Positions 42,414-49,535 of a DNA stretch of 64,000 nucleotides are shown here, piece by piece. The translations under genes were made by a program, and so were the position numbers. The stretch's first letter is position 1. Every line of letters starts with the position of its first letter. This DNA comes from Virgibacillus natechei (GTDB lineage: Bacteria; Bacillota; Bacilli; Bacillales; Amphibacillaceae): assembly GCF_026013645.1 (NCBI RefSeq), contig NZ_CP110224.1, positions 1 to 64,000 on the forward strand, in the 5' to 3' direction. The notes below the pieces were generated by a model, which was given only the letters and a program-made list of their open reading frames with translations, made no database searches and had not been told where the DNA came from.

Positions 42414-42644
42414 ATGAATAACAAATTACGACTAATTCGAAAAGAACGCGGAATGTCAATATCCGAATTATCGAGAAGGACAAACATTTCACGCCAGTCT
42501 ATAACAAAAATTGAGCTTCATGATTCAGAGCCTAGCGGTATTACAATGTTGGAAATCGCTAGATCGTTAGATAAAGATCCACGCGATATTTTTTTTACTA
42601 ATGTTGTTATACAAGATTTACAGAACGAGAAACAAATTATCTAG
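42414..42644 (+). CDS. Cro-like transcription regulator
   Basis: A 76-residue XRE protein made up of little more than the helix-turn-helix: LRLIRKERGMSISELSRRTN, then ISRQSITKIELHDSEPS. It is the first rightward gene, opposite the repressor, the usual cro position. The start at 42414 has AGGAGGT 6 bases upstream. Confidence 0.85.
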   Translation: MNNKLRLIRKERGMSISELSRRTNISRQSITKIELHDSEPSGITMLEIARSLDKDPRDIFFTNVVIQDLQNEKQII

Positions 42645-42655
42645 GAGGTATGTAA

Positions 42656-43402
42656 ATGAATCAATTAAAAACAATTGCCGATGAAGTTCTACCTGTTTAT
42701 GAAAAAGATACTGGAGAAAAATTAGTTAGCGCCAGGGAGTTGCATCAACAACTTTTCAGTAAACAAGAATTTGTAAACTGGATAAAGCGGCGAATTGACA
42801 ATTATGGATTTATTGAAGGAGAAGACTTTTTGACAACTTTATCAAAAAGTACTGGCGGCCGTCCTTCAACTGAATATTTACTTTTGCTAGATACAGCGAA
42901 AGAAGTAGCAATGGTTGAAAACAATGAACAAGGACGAGCAATTCGAAAATATTTTATTCAAGTAGAAAAGCAGTCAAAAGTTGAACAACCAAAAACTCAA
43001 CTCGAAATTTTGCAAGGAACCATTAATCAGATGGTTATGCAAGAAAAAGACATAAAACAGATCAAGCAAGAAAATGAAGCATTAAAGCATCGAATGGACA
43101 ATTACGACAAAATAGATCAATTAGGCGATCTTCAACAACGTTTAAACAACATGATAAGAAAGTACGCGGCACAAAACGGAATTGCTTTTCCGGAAGCTTG
43201 GAGGCATTTTAGGAGATCCTTCAACAACTCTTATAGAACCAATATAAAAACTTTGATGAAAAACTTCCAAACTAAGCACGGATTAAAAAGCATTACGGCA
43301 CCGCAATATCTGTCTATGTCCGGCAGGTTAGAAGATGCGGTAAGAGTAGCTGACAAAATGTTAAATCAGCAGACATTTTTAACCAATAAGGAGTTGATCT
43401 AG
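42656..43402 (+). CDS. Phage antirepressor, AntA/AntB and ORF6C domains
   Basis: The 248-residue protein has an N-terminal AntA/AntB domain (LVSARELHQQLFSKQEFVNWIKRR, then GRPSTEYLLLLDTAKEVAM and QGRAIRKYFI), a glutamine/lysine-rich coiled coil (about 120-165), and a C-terminal ORF6C-like domain (MIRKYAAQNGIAFPEAWRHF). Antirepressors oppose the CI repressor or regulate early genes. The ribosome site AGGAGG lies upstream. It overlaps the next gene by one base (TAGTG). Confidence 0.9.
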   Translation: MNQLKTIADEVLPVYEKDTGEKLVSARELHQQLFSKQEFVNWIKRRIDNYGFIEGEDFLTTLSKSTGGRPSTEYLLLLDTAKEVAMVENNEQGRAIRKYFIQVEKQSKVEQPKTQLEILQGTINQMVMQEKDIKQIKQENEALKHRMDNYDKIDQLGDLQQRLNNMIRKYAAQNGIAFPEAWRHFRRSFNNSYRTNIKTLMKNFQTKHGLKSITAPQYLSMSGRLEDAVRVADKMLNQQTFLTNKELI

Positions 43403-43605
43403 TGCTTTATCATAAGTTTTCTTTAGGTGACAGCAGAACATTGATAGCCGAATTATACGAAGATGAAATCATAACATTCTGTCCAACCTGCGGAAAGGAA
43501 CACCAACTTGAGCCGGAAGAAATCGCAGATATCATCAACCGCGGCAGTGATTTTGTTGGAACAAGCTACTTTTGCAACGGATGTTATATAAAGGTGGTGA
43601 AATAA
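43402..43605 (+). CDS. Small zinc-ribbon-like phage protein
   Basis: A 67-residue protein with CPTC and CNGC pairs about 33 residues apart (FCPTCGKEHQLEP and YFCNGCYIKV), suggesting one zinc site. The start is GTG, sharing its first base with the antirepressor stop. It ends directly before the next ATG. The function is unknown. Confidence 0.7.
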   Translation: MLYHKFSLGDSRTLIAELYEDEIITFCPTCGKEHQLEPEEIADIINRGSDFVGTSYFCNGCYIKVVK

Positions 43606-43890
43606 ATGTCATTCGAAGATGCAATACGCCAAATCATCAAAGAAGAAAACGAAAAACACCTAAAAGACATTGAACGACTACTAGAATCACACGGCTACAA
43701 CGAGATACCTAGATTCCTAAAAGTACCGGAAGCAGCCGAGATTCTACGTATAGGACGTACGGCAACATACGAATTATGCCAGCAATCAGAGGTTAACGGC
43801 TTTCCGTGTATCAAGGAGGGTAACAAGATACGGATTCCGTACAATGCCTTGATGAACTGGATCGAGCAACAAACAAGTAAAGCAATCTAG
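43606..43890 (+). CDS. Excisionase-family helix-turn-helix protein
   Basis: A 94-residue protein: an N-terminal helix (about 1-30) and a winged helix of the MerR/excisionase type (FLKVPEAAEILRIGRTATYELCQQ, then FPCIKEGNKIRIPYNALMNWI). This domain is used by excisionases and small phage regulators. Its place in the early operon, away from integrase, leaves open whether it directs excision. The ribosome site AAGGTGG lies within the previous gene. Confidence 0.8.
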   Translation: MSFEDAIRQIIKEENEKHLKDIERLLESHGYNEIPRFLKVPEAAEILRIGRTATYELCQQSEVNGFPCIKEGNKIRIPYNALMNWIEQQTSKAI

Positions 43891-44003
43891 CAATCTATTA
43901 AGAGGGTCAGTAACTACATTATAAATCAGTCATCATGAAAATACTGTTCGCTCCTTGCACAAGAAAAAGATGTTCAATCGGTGAACATTAGGAGGTGATA
44001 ACA

Positions 44004-44282
44004 ATGGAATTCGGGGCAGTCTTACAGCGCATGAGAAAAGAATCGGGGATAAGTCAAGAAGAAATGTCGCTCAAATTACACAAGTCACGAAGCAGCATAT
44101 CAAAGCTAGAGACAAACAAGCTAGAACTGCGCGCAACGGATTTAGTCAACTGGTGCAGGATTACGAATAATCCAGACGTGATGATGGGATTCATTTACGG
44201 ACAAGACGTTGCACTTATGGCATCTGACTTTGTGCAGTCAATAGGGATGGTATTCATGACATTAGGAGGGATATTCTTATGA
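44004..44282 (+). CDS. XRE-family regulator with hydrophobic C-terminus
   Basis: A 92-residue protein: helix-turn-helix at 1-58 (LQRMRKESGISQEEMSLKLH, SRSSISKLETNK), then a hydrophobic tail at about 70-92 (FVQSIGMVFMTLGGIFL) long enough to enter a membrane. The start at 44004 has AGGAGGTGATA upstream. The 113-base gap before it may carry its own promoter. It overlaps the next tiny gene at ATGA. Confidence 0.8.
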   Translation: MEFGAVLQRMRKESGISQEEMSLKLHKSRSSISKLETNKLELRATDLVNWCRITNNPDVMMGFIYGQDVALMASDFVQSIGMVFMTLGGIFL

Positions 44283-44359
44283 ACAAAAAAGCAAATGATA
44301 ATTACTTAGTTTTGTTAGGCGCATTTCCATTTATAGCTATATTAATAAACCATTTTTAG
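44279..44359 (+). CDS. 26-residue membrane microprotein
   Basis: ATG overlaps the preceding TGA; GGAGGG lies 8 bases upstream. The product is one membrane segment (YLVLLGAFPFIAILI) between charged ends. Coupling and the ribosome site support translation. The function is unknown. Confidence 0.55.
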   Translation: MNKKANDNYLVLLGAFPFIAILINHF

Positions 44360-44369
44360 GAGGATTAAC

Positions 44370-44633
44370 ATGTTTTTAAAAGTAGATGAGAACCGAGCAC
44401 AAAACGAACTTGAATGTTTCCATTATTGCGCTGACCTGGCAGAAAAGGAATTTAAAAAAGAGAATTACGCAAAGTCAGCAGCATATTACGAAGATGCAAC
44501 ACGATCACTATATGCACTTGAAAGGATGCAAGAAACGAAACGCAAGGTCGATCAGACTTGGTTTGAAATCAAACAAGCTGAGGGTCAAATGGCAATAGAT
44601 AAAATGATACACGAAATGAGGGGTACATCATGA
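44370..44633 (+). CDS. Hypothetical phage protein
   Basis: An 87-residue, largely helical, charged protein (AEKEFKKENYAKSAAYYEDA, then RSLYALERMQETKRKV), with some likeness to a short TPR-like helix pair. I do not recognise a family. The ribosome site TAGGAGG precedes the ATG, and the next gene overlaps at ATGA. Confidence 0.7.
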   Translation: MFLKVDENRAQNELECFHYCADLAEKEFKKENYAKSAAYYEDATRSLYALERMQETKRKVDQTWFEIKQAEGQMAIDKMIHEMRGTS

Positions 44634-44728
44634 GCATGAAATTAATATCAAGGGTAGGAATCATCGCAGGAATAGCGCTTTATATAGTAAATCTTTATGC
44701 ATTACACGATCTGTTAGGCAGGTACTAA
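44630..44728 (+). CDS. 32-residue membrane microprotein
   Basis: Starts at ATGA overlapping the previous stop. One membrane segment (VGIIAGIALYIVNLYAL). It ends one base before the next ATG. A second tiny membrane protein in this early operon; function unknown. Confidence 0.55.
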   Translation: MSMKLISRVGIIAGIALYIVNLYALHDLLGRY

Positions 44729-44729
44729 T

Positions 44730-45041
44730 ATGCAGGATTGGAAGGAATTAATCAGCCAAGCAAGGGAGCAAGGGATAACTAAACAAGAGGTGAAAAACTT
44801 TTTAGGAGGTAGCAACATGCAAAAGAATTATAGAGATTACACGGTAGGTGAATTGTTGGATATGGGGCTTAAAATCGACGTTTACAATCACACGAATCCC
44901 TCAAAAGAGAAGGCTTATAATCTTTTATCAAAATTTGAAGGGATTAAAAGGACTTCTTACAAATTAGAAAGCCAAGTTAGCGTTGTCAAAGGATGGAAAA
45001 ATGAATTTGAAATAATCAACTTTATAGACGAGGAGGGATAA
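44730..45041 (+). CDS. Phage protein with SinI-like N-terminus
   Basis: A 103-residue frame. Residues 3-26 (WKELISQAREQGITKQEVKN) resemble the Sin dimerisation helices of SinI and the SinR C-terminus. From residue 30 (ATG at 44817) the sequence changes character, and that ATG has its own strong ribosome site TAGGAGG, so either a fused protein or two in-frame products may be made. The second part (MQKNYRDYTVGELLDMG) is not recognised. Confidence 0.65.
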   Translation: MQDWKELISQAREQGITKQEVKNFLGGSNMQKNYRDYTVGELLDMGLKIDVYNHTNPSKEKAYNLLSKFEGIKRTSYKLESQVSVVKGWKNEFEIINFIDEEG

Positions 45042-45043
45042 AT

Positions 45044-45193
45044 ATGGATCATCCAGACGTTGAAAAAATCGAGAGGACAGGCTACGCAGAACCGCAACCA
45101 AAATTAAAAGAATATCCAGGCGAATATTGGGATCCGATTGAGTGGATGAAAGAAAATAGCCTGCGCAAACAGGCTAAGAAGGAAATCTATTAA
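45044..45193 (+). CDS. Small hypothetical phage protein
   Basis: A 49-residue acidic protein beginning MDHPDVEKIERTGYAEP, a start seen in short proteins of Bacillus phages, with GEYWDPIEWMKE after it. GAGGAGGGAT lies upstream. It is followed by a short hairpin GTCCCTT/AAGGGAC at 45201-45220 without a T-run. Confidence 0.65.
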   Translation: MDHPDVEKIERTGYAEPQPKLKEYPGEYWDPIEWMKENSLRKQAKKEIY

Positions 45194-45237
45194 AACATCT
45201 CGTCCCTTTATTATAAGGGACTTAAGGAGGAAAAGCA

Positions 45238-45447
45238 ATGAACAAATTTGTCAGCAAATACAAGGATTTTCGCAATAGAGGATACAGCGATTTAGAAGCG
45301 TTTGGCATGGTTTCTAGCTATATAGCAGTGAAAGGGTCGCATGATGATTTAGAAACAGTGTACAGCTACTATTTTGATGATTTCATGCAAGAATCTAACA
45401 AACTATTTGGGGAGGAATTAAACGATGACTGTAAGAGAGTTAGTTGA
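45238..45447 (+). CDS. Hypothetical phage protein
   Basis: A 69-residue acidic protein with aromatic clusters (VYSYYFDDFMQESNK). No family recognised. AAGGAGG precedes the ATG. Its end overlaps the start of the next, apparently frameshifted, gene. Confidence 0.65.
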   Translation: MNKFVSKYKDFRNRGYSDLEAFGMVSSYIAVKGSHDDLETVYSYYFDDFMQESNKLFGEELNDDCKRVS

Positions 45448-45662
45448 AAGATTATTACATTGCGATATGGATCATGAAATCGGAGGTTCAATTGAATTTA
45501 GATAATGAAATCGATAATCATTCATTTGATGTAGAAGAAACGTCACATATGAAAGAGGTTCAGCTTGAAGTTAATCTAACAGACTCTGTTTTAGTCGATA
45601 AGGACAGGTTGGAAGAGTTGGAAAAAGCAGAAGATGAATTGGAGGAATTTAAAAATGACTAA
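45425..45662 (+). pseudogene. Frameshifted phage gene (or two overlapping frames)
   Basis: ATG at 45425 opens MTVRELVERLLHCDMDHEI, a typical start of a small phage protein, but this frame stops at 45505. The continuation is in another frame: EVQLNLDNEIDNHSFDVEE and further to EELEKAEDELEEFKND (end 45662). Removing one G near 45483 (ATCGGAGG) joins them smoothly. Alternatively TTG at 45492, after GGAGG, starts a separate 56-residue acidic protein. The upstream gene overlaps by 23 bases. Confidence 0.6.
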
Positions 45663-46194
45663 CCTAAACGATTACCTGGACGAGCAGGAACAGGTGGAAA
45701 ATGAAGCATTTACCATTAAGGATGATAATGCCGCGAATTGGGCTTTACGAAAGATTAAACAGCATCAACAGCAAAAGGAAGCTAACAATAAATTAGCTGT
45801 TGAAGAAATCGAGAAATTAGAAGCATGGAACAAATCAGAAAATGATAAGGCGCAACAAAGCATTGATTATTTTCAAGGTCTACTATCCTATTATGCATTA
45901 TCGAAGCGTGAAGCAGATCCGAAATGGAAGTCTCAAAAATTGCCGAACGGACGTATACGCTTTAAAAAACAGCAACCTAAGTACGTTTATAATGACGAAT
46001 CGTTAATGATGTCACTTAAAGCCTTGGGACGTCACGACCTTATAACAGTAAAGGAGACTCCTAGCAAATCCGATGTCAAGAAGTCGTTTGTCGAACAAAA
46101 CGGGCGATTGATAGACACAGAAACAGGTGCATTACTTGACGGTGTGACTGTGGTAGATCAAGAAGAGAAATTCGAGGTGGCGACTGATGACTGA
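45655..46194 (+). CDS. Gam-family host nuclease inhibitor
   Basis: A 179-residue protein matching the Gam-like family of phage proteins that protect DNA ends from host RecBCD/AddAB nuclease. It has a long helical N-terminal part (AANWALRKIKQHQQQKEANN, then YFQGLLSYYALSKREADPKW) and KLPNGRIRFKKQQPKYVYND. The start at 45655 has TGGAGGAAT upstream. It overlaps the ERF gene by 8 bases, a common Gam-recombinase pairing. Confidence 0.85.
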   Translation: MTNLNDYLDEQEQVENEAFTIKDDNAANWALRKIKQHQQQKEANNKLAVEEIEKLEAWNKSENDKAQQSIDYFQGLLSYYALSKREADPKWKSQKLPNGRIRFKKQQPKYVYNDESLMMSLKALGRHDLITVKETPSKSDVKKSFVEQNGRLIDTETGALLDGVTVVDQEEKFEVATDD

Positions 46195-46852
46195 AGAAAG
46201 AAAGCTTGTCAAAAAACTAGCAAACGTTATGAAGGAAGTTAAGTATATCGAGAAAAAAGGATTTAACAATTTCAACAAATACAAATACGCGACTGAATCT
46301 GATGTAGCTGAAAGAGTACGTGAAGTATTAGCTGAACAAAGTGTAATGATGCTCCCTGATGTGGTGGAACACACTACACGGGAGCACCAAAACAGGAAAG
46401 GGAATGTCGAATATATCGCCACAGTCAAGGTTAAATTTACCTTCATTGACGGTGAAACTGGAGAAGAAATATCCATTCACAGCGCGGGTGAAGGGCAGGA
46501 TGCAGGAGACAAAGCAGTATACAAAGCAATCACTGGGGCGCAAAAATACGCTTTAATGAAAGCATTTATGATCCCCACAGGCGATGATCCAGAGAATGAT
46601 CCCAATGAACAGAATCAACAAAACGGAGATAAAAGCAAGCCGAATCAACCACAGAAAGCATCGGACAAGCAATTGAACTTTGTCAAGAAGCTAATCAAGG
46701 ATAATGTCACAGAAAAATTCAATGAATCACAGCTTCATGACCTACTAAAAAAGCGCATTAAAACTGAAAACAATATGGAAAATTGGACACCAAAAGAAGC
46801 GAGTGCGGCTATTAAAATACTAAACAAGGATGAAGAGAAGCAGGGGGCATAG
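46187..46852 (+). CDS. ERF-family single-strand annealing protein
   Basis: A 221-residue recombinase of the ERF type, which pairs complementary single strands in phage recombination. The core is at about 1-140: KNNFNKYKYATESDVAERVR-like start, IHSAGEGQDAGDKAVYKAIT and QKYALMKAFMIPTGDDPE. The C-terminal ~75 residues are linker plus a small helical domain. It works with Gam just upstream and SSB downstream. Confidence 0.92.
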   Translation: MTEERKLVKKLANVMKEVKYIEKKGFNNFNKYKYATESDVAERVREVLAEQSVMMLPDVVEHTTREHQNRKGNVEYIATVKVKFTFIDGETGEEISIHSAGEGQDAGDKAVYKAITGAQKYALMKAFMIPTGDDPENDPNEQNQQNGDKSKPNQPQKASDKQLNFVKKLIKDNVTEKFNESQLHDLLKKRIKTENNMENWTPKEASAAIKILNKDEEKQGA

Positions 46853-46879
46853 CCCTTTGCTTCATAGGAGGAATGGGAA

Positions 46880-47050
46880 TTGAGAGCAACAATAGAACAG
46901 TTAATCTTTATCGAAGAAATCGAGGATTTTGTTAGCGAAAGATTCGAAGGTTACACCAAGGAAGAAGCAAGGCTTTATATTCAAAGGAACATAGATTTGT
47001 ACGAACTTTATTCATCGTCGAACTGGGCATCAATAAACGGATATGACTAA
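46880..47050 (+). CDS. Small hypothetical phage protein
   Basis: A 56-residue acidic helical protein, TTG start after GGAGGAATGGG. Sequence includes IEEIEDFVSERFEGYTKEEA. No family recognised. A competing ATG at 46873 in another frame gives only 20 codons. Confidence 0.6.
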   Translation: MRATIEQLIFIEEIEDFVSERFEGYTKEEARLYIQRNIDLYELYSSSNWASINGYD

Positions 47051-47064
47051 CTAGGAGGGATAAC

Positions 47065-47298
47065 ATGATAACAAAATTAGAAGAACCTATTTTAATGCAC
47101 GCAGAGAGCGAGTTCACTTTTATGATCGCTGAATATGTTGAAATCGAACCTTTACAAAACGGCGGACATATAAGTTACTACGGAAAAGTTTATAACTACG
47201 ATGATGCAGAATTAACCTTGTACAACGAGGGTCAATGGGTGTATGACGTTTCTCTAAATATCATGCTGAGTAAGGATGAAAACGGTAATTACGATTGA
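47065..47298 (+). CDS. Hypothetical phage protein
   Basis: A 77-residue acidic protein with beta-like sequence (FMIAEYVEIEPLQNGGHISY, then WVYDVSLNIML). Unrecognised. TAGGAGGGAT precedes the ATG. Confidence 0.65.
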   Translation: MITKLEEPILMHAESEFTFMIAEYVEIEPLQNGGHISYYGKVYNYDDAELTLYNEGQWVYDVSLNIMLSKDENGNYD

Positions 47299-47311
47299 AG
47301 GAGGGATAAAA

Positions 47312-47629
47312 ATGCCAGCAATACCTAAGCCGCAACACAAAAGGAAAGCGCCCAAGCGATCTGCGAGGGGAGAATTTAGTAAAAGTACACGAATGAAAAT
47401 TTATGAACGTGATGAGGGCAGATGTCGCCAATGTGGAGGGCAAGGAGAGGAAATACACCATATATATTTTAAATCGCGCGGCGGTCGAGGGGTTATGAAG
47501 AACGGATTAACTCTATGCAATGAATGCCATAGGAAAGCACATTCGAACAACGATATAGCTAATTATTGGATTGGGTGGGCAGCCGAAGAATATGGCCCGG
47601 ATTTCTATAAGGATGTTTACGACTTATGA
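47312..47629 (+). CDS. HNH endonuclease domain protein
   Basis: A 105-residue protein: a basic N-terminus (PQHKRKAPKRSARGEFSKS) and an HNH fold with CRQCG, EIHHIYFKSRGG, NGLTLCNECHRKAHS, so two zinc-binding cysteine pairs and the catalytic His. It may be a recombination- or packaging-associated nuclease. The start at 47312 has GGAGGGAT upstream. It overlaps the next gene at ATGA. Confidence 0.85.
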   Translation: MPAIPKPQHKRKAPKRSARGEFSKSTRMKIYERDEGRCRQCGGQGEEIHHIYFKSRGGRGVMKNGLTLCNECHRKAHSNNDIANYWIGWAAEEYGPDFYKDVYDL

Positions 47630-48039
47630 GTAATCAAGGATCACAAAAACGATTAAAACAAATATATGAAGAAATAGAACAATTGAATCCAGAACATTTA
47701 GCTGATCTAAACCAAACTATCAGACTATATTCACAAGCTCAAATGGTGATAGGTCACCTTGATGCAGATGCTCTTTATACCTATGGAGCGACTTACGCCC
47801 AAAGGAAGCATAAACAAGCTGAAATCAAGCAAGAAACAGAAGGAACAATTTCAAACAAAGAATCAACAGCAGAAATGGAAACATACGATTTGCGGATGAA
47901 AGAAGCAGAAGCGAAAGCAGAATCCCGTAAATGGCAGAATCTATTTAAATCTACGGACAATCTAATCATAGCGTTAAGACGGGATGAACGTACTGCGTTG
48001 GAAGAATACAAGAAGGCGAATGATCTAAATGCAGGATAA
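47626..48039 (+). CDS. Hypothetical helical phage protein
   Basis: A 137-residue protein, helical throughout, with a coiled-coil-like second half (DLRMKEAEAKAESRKWQNLF). Unrecognised. It overlaps the HNH gene by 4 bases and the next small frame by 11. Confidence 0.7.
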   Translation: MSNQGSQKRLKQIYEEIEQLNPEHLADLNQTIRLYSQAQMVIGHLDADALYTYGATYAQRKHKQAEIKQETEGTISNKESTAEMETYDLRMKEAEAKAESRKWQNLFKSTDNLIIALRRDERTALEEYKKANDLNAG

Positions 48040-48205
48040 GATATTAAACCCAACAAAAATTATTTTGCCCAAATGGATATGGACACAAGCCGAGGATAAA
48101 GCGCATTTCAAACAGTTGGTATCTGAGTATTTAATGCGTTATCCCGGCTATACTGTCCGGGAAATTGGTAAGTATTATGCTATTTGCGAGATTCCTTTTC
48201 GATAA
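48029..48205 (+). CDS. Small hypothetical phage protein
   Basis: A 58-residue protein with aromatic residues (ILPKWIWTQAEDKAHFKQ, then YPGYTVREIGKYYAIC). Its end overlaps the convergent regulator gene by 26 bases. Coupled start; no separate ribosome site needed. Unrecognised. Confidence 0.55.
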   Translation: MQDKILNPTKIILPKWIWTQAEDKAHFKQLVSEYLMRYPGYTVREIGKYYAICEIPFR

Positions 48206-48395
48206 ATAGAAGGTCTCCGGGATCACATTCAAACAGATCACATAACCTTTCCATTACGTCAAATGTAATTTGTATTGATATTTCATGATATAGCTTACTT
48301 ACTGATTTACGACTTAAGCCAGTGGCTACGGAAACATCTTGTATATTCATTTTGTGTTGAGCCATCATGACTCGTAGGTTGTTCTTTACTACCAT
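48180..48395 (-). CDS. Small Cro/C1-type HTH regulator, leftward
   Basis: A 71-residue protein consisting of one helix-turn-helix: AQHKMNIQDVSVATGLSRKS, then ERLCDLFECDPGDLLFIE. It belongs to the same small HTH group as the rightward gene at 48539. It is the only leftward gene inside the long rightward early region. The start at 48395 has GAGGTGATA upstream, and TATAAT at 48415-48420 (minus strand) fits its promoter. Confidence 0.85.
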   Translation of the reverse strand: MVVKNNLRVMMAQHKMNIQDVSVATGLSRKSVSKLYHEISIQITFDVMERLCDLFECDPGDLLFIEKESRK

Positions 48396-48538
48396 CACTT
48401 ATCACCTCACAACCTATTATACACATAATGACGTCATTTTTATACCCGTTGTGATAAATTGGAACTTTTTCAATACCTATGGGTTGCATAGGAATACCCA
48501 TTGATGGTACACTATAAATATGGAAGGTAGGGATTTAC
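48396..48538. promoter_or_regulatory. Control region between two divergent HTH genes
   Basis: It contains the perfect dyad ATGACGTCAT (48429-48438) upstream of the leftward -10, and ATGGGT ... ACCCAT (about 48479-48502) upstream of the rightward gene. These are candidate operators for the two small regulators. Confidence 0.6.
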
Positions 48539-48763
48539 ATGCGAAAGATAACAATAAATTTATATTCTCTAATGGCTCGAAAGAGAGTTAGAACAGTGTC
48601 CGAAGTGGCACAGGAAACCAATATTTCAGGCAAGGCCTTATATAAAATTATAAATGGACAAACTAGACGAATTGATTTCGAAACGATAGCAAAGCTATGT
48701 GAGTACTTTAATTGCGAAACTGGAGATCTGATTGTGTTTGAAGACATGCAGGAAGTAGGTTGA
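48539..48763 (+). CDS. Small Cro/C1-type HTH regulator, rightward
   Basis: A 74-residue single HTH protein: ARKRVRTVSEVAQETNISGK, then TIAKLCEYFNCETGDLIVFE. Similar in plan to the divergent gene at 48180. GGAAGGTAGGG precedes the ATG. The replisome organizer gene follows 4 bases after its stop. Confidence 0.85.
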   Translation: MRKITINLYSLMARKRVRTVSEVAQETNISGKALYKIINGQTRRIDFETIAKLCEYFNCETGDLIVFEDMQEVG

Positions 48764-48767
48764 TCGA

Positions 48768-49535
48768 ATGTCAGGAATCATGAGGGTTGAGAAAAACAAA
48801 AACTTTGTAGTAATGGACAAAACGCCTTTAAATGATAAAAGTCTTTCTTGGAAAGCTAAGGGGATAATCGCTTACATGCTGTCAAAGCCCGATGATTGGA
48901 TATTTTATCTCGATGAGGTAATGACGCATTCAACCGATGGAGAAAAGTCATTTCGAACTGGTTTCCAAGAGTTAAAAGATAATGGCTATGTAAAAAGAAA
49001 ACCTATTAGGGAAGGTAGCAGGATCGTTAGGTGGGAAACGATAGTATACGAGAATCCTCTACTTGCCGATTTTGTACATGTAGGTAATGAACATGTAGGA
49101 AATGTAGATGTAGGAAATGGCTACGCTACTAAGAATGATAGTACTAAGAATGAATTAACTAAGAATGATAAAGATATATATGCGCTTTACGATCACTGGA
49201 ACGAACAAGGAATCATCAAACATAAAAGAATGAACCAAGCAATGAAAAGTTCTACTAAAGCAAGATTAGAAGATTATTCAATTGATGAATTATTGAAAGC
49301 CATAGATAACTACACGGAAATACTCTCAAGTACAAAATATTACTGGACACATAAATGGACATACCAGGAGTTCATGAAGCCGAACAACGTAATTAGGTTT
49401 TTGGATGAAGTTGATCCAAAGAGTAACTTCTCAACAGAAGAAATCAAACAAGCAAAGCCAACAAAAGGATTTCAAAAATCAAAAGAGCAACTAGAACATG
49501 AACAGATGCTTAAAGAAGTGGGGTTTTTTAATTGA
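48768..49535 (+). CDS. Phage replisome organizer
   Basis: A 255-residue replication initiator. The N-terminal winged helix (LSWKAKGIIAYMLSKPDDWI, then GYVKRKPIREGSRIVRWETI) is typical of phage replication proteins. The low-complexity linker (about 104-128) has HVGNE/HVGNV/DVGNG and TKND/TKNE/TKND repeats. The C-terminal domain has YYWTHKWTYQEFMKPNNVIRF-type sequence found at the end of such proteins. The linker DNA carries direct repeats that may be the phage origin. It overlaps dnaB by 4 bases. Confidence 0.85.
   Translation: MSGIMRVEKNKNFVVMDKTPLNDKSLSWKAKGIIAYMLSKPDDWIFYLDEVMTHSTDGEKSFRTGFQELKDNGYVKRKPIREGSRIVRWETIVYENPLLADFVHVGNEHVGNVDVGNGYATKNDSTKNELTKNDKDIYALYDHWNEQGIIKHKRMNQAMKSSTKARLEDYSIDELLKAIDNYTEILSSTKYYWTHKWTYQEFMKPNNVIRFLDEVDPKSNFSTEEIKQAKPTKGFQKSKEQLEHEQMLKEVGFFN
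49077..49169 (+). repeat. Two sets of 15-bp direct repeats (putative phage origin)
   Basis: Set A: CATGTAGGTAATGAA, CATGTAGGAAATGTA, GATGTAGGAAATGGC at 49077, 49092, 49107. Set B: ACTAAGAATGAT-type units at 49128, 49143, 49158. Both have an exact 15-base period and lie in the linker region of the replisome organizer gene, where lambda- and SPP1-like phages keep their origins. AT-rich sequence follows at 49165-49180. Confidence 0.7.
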
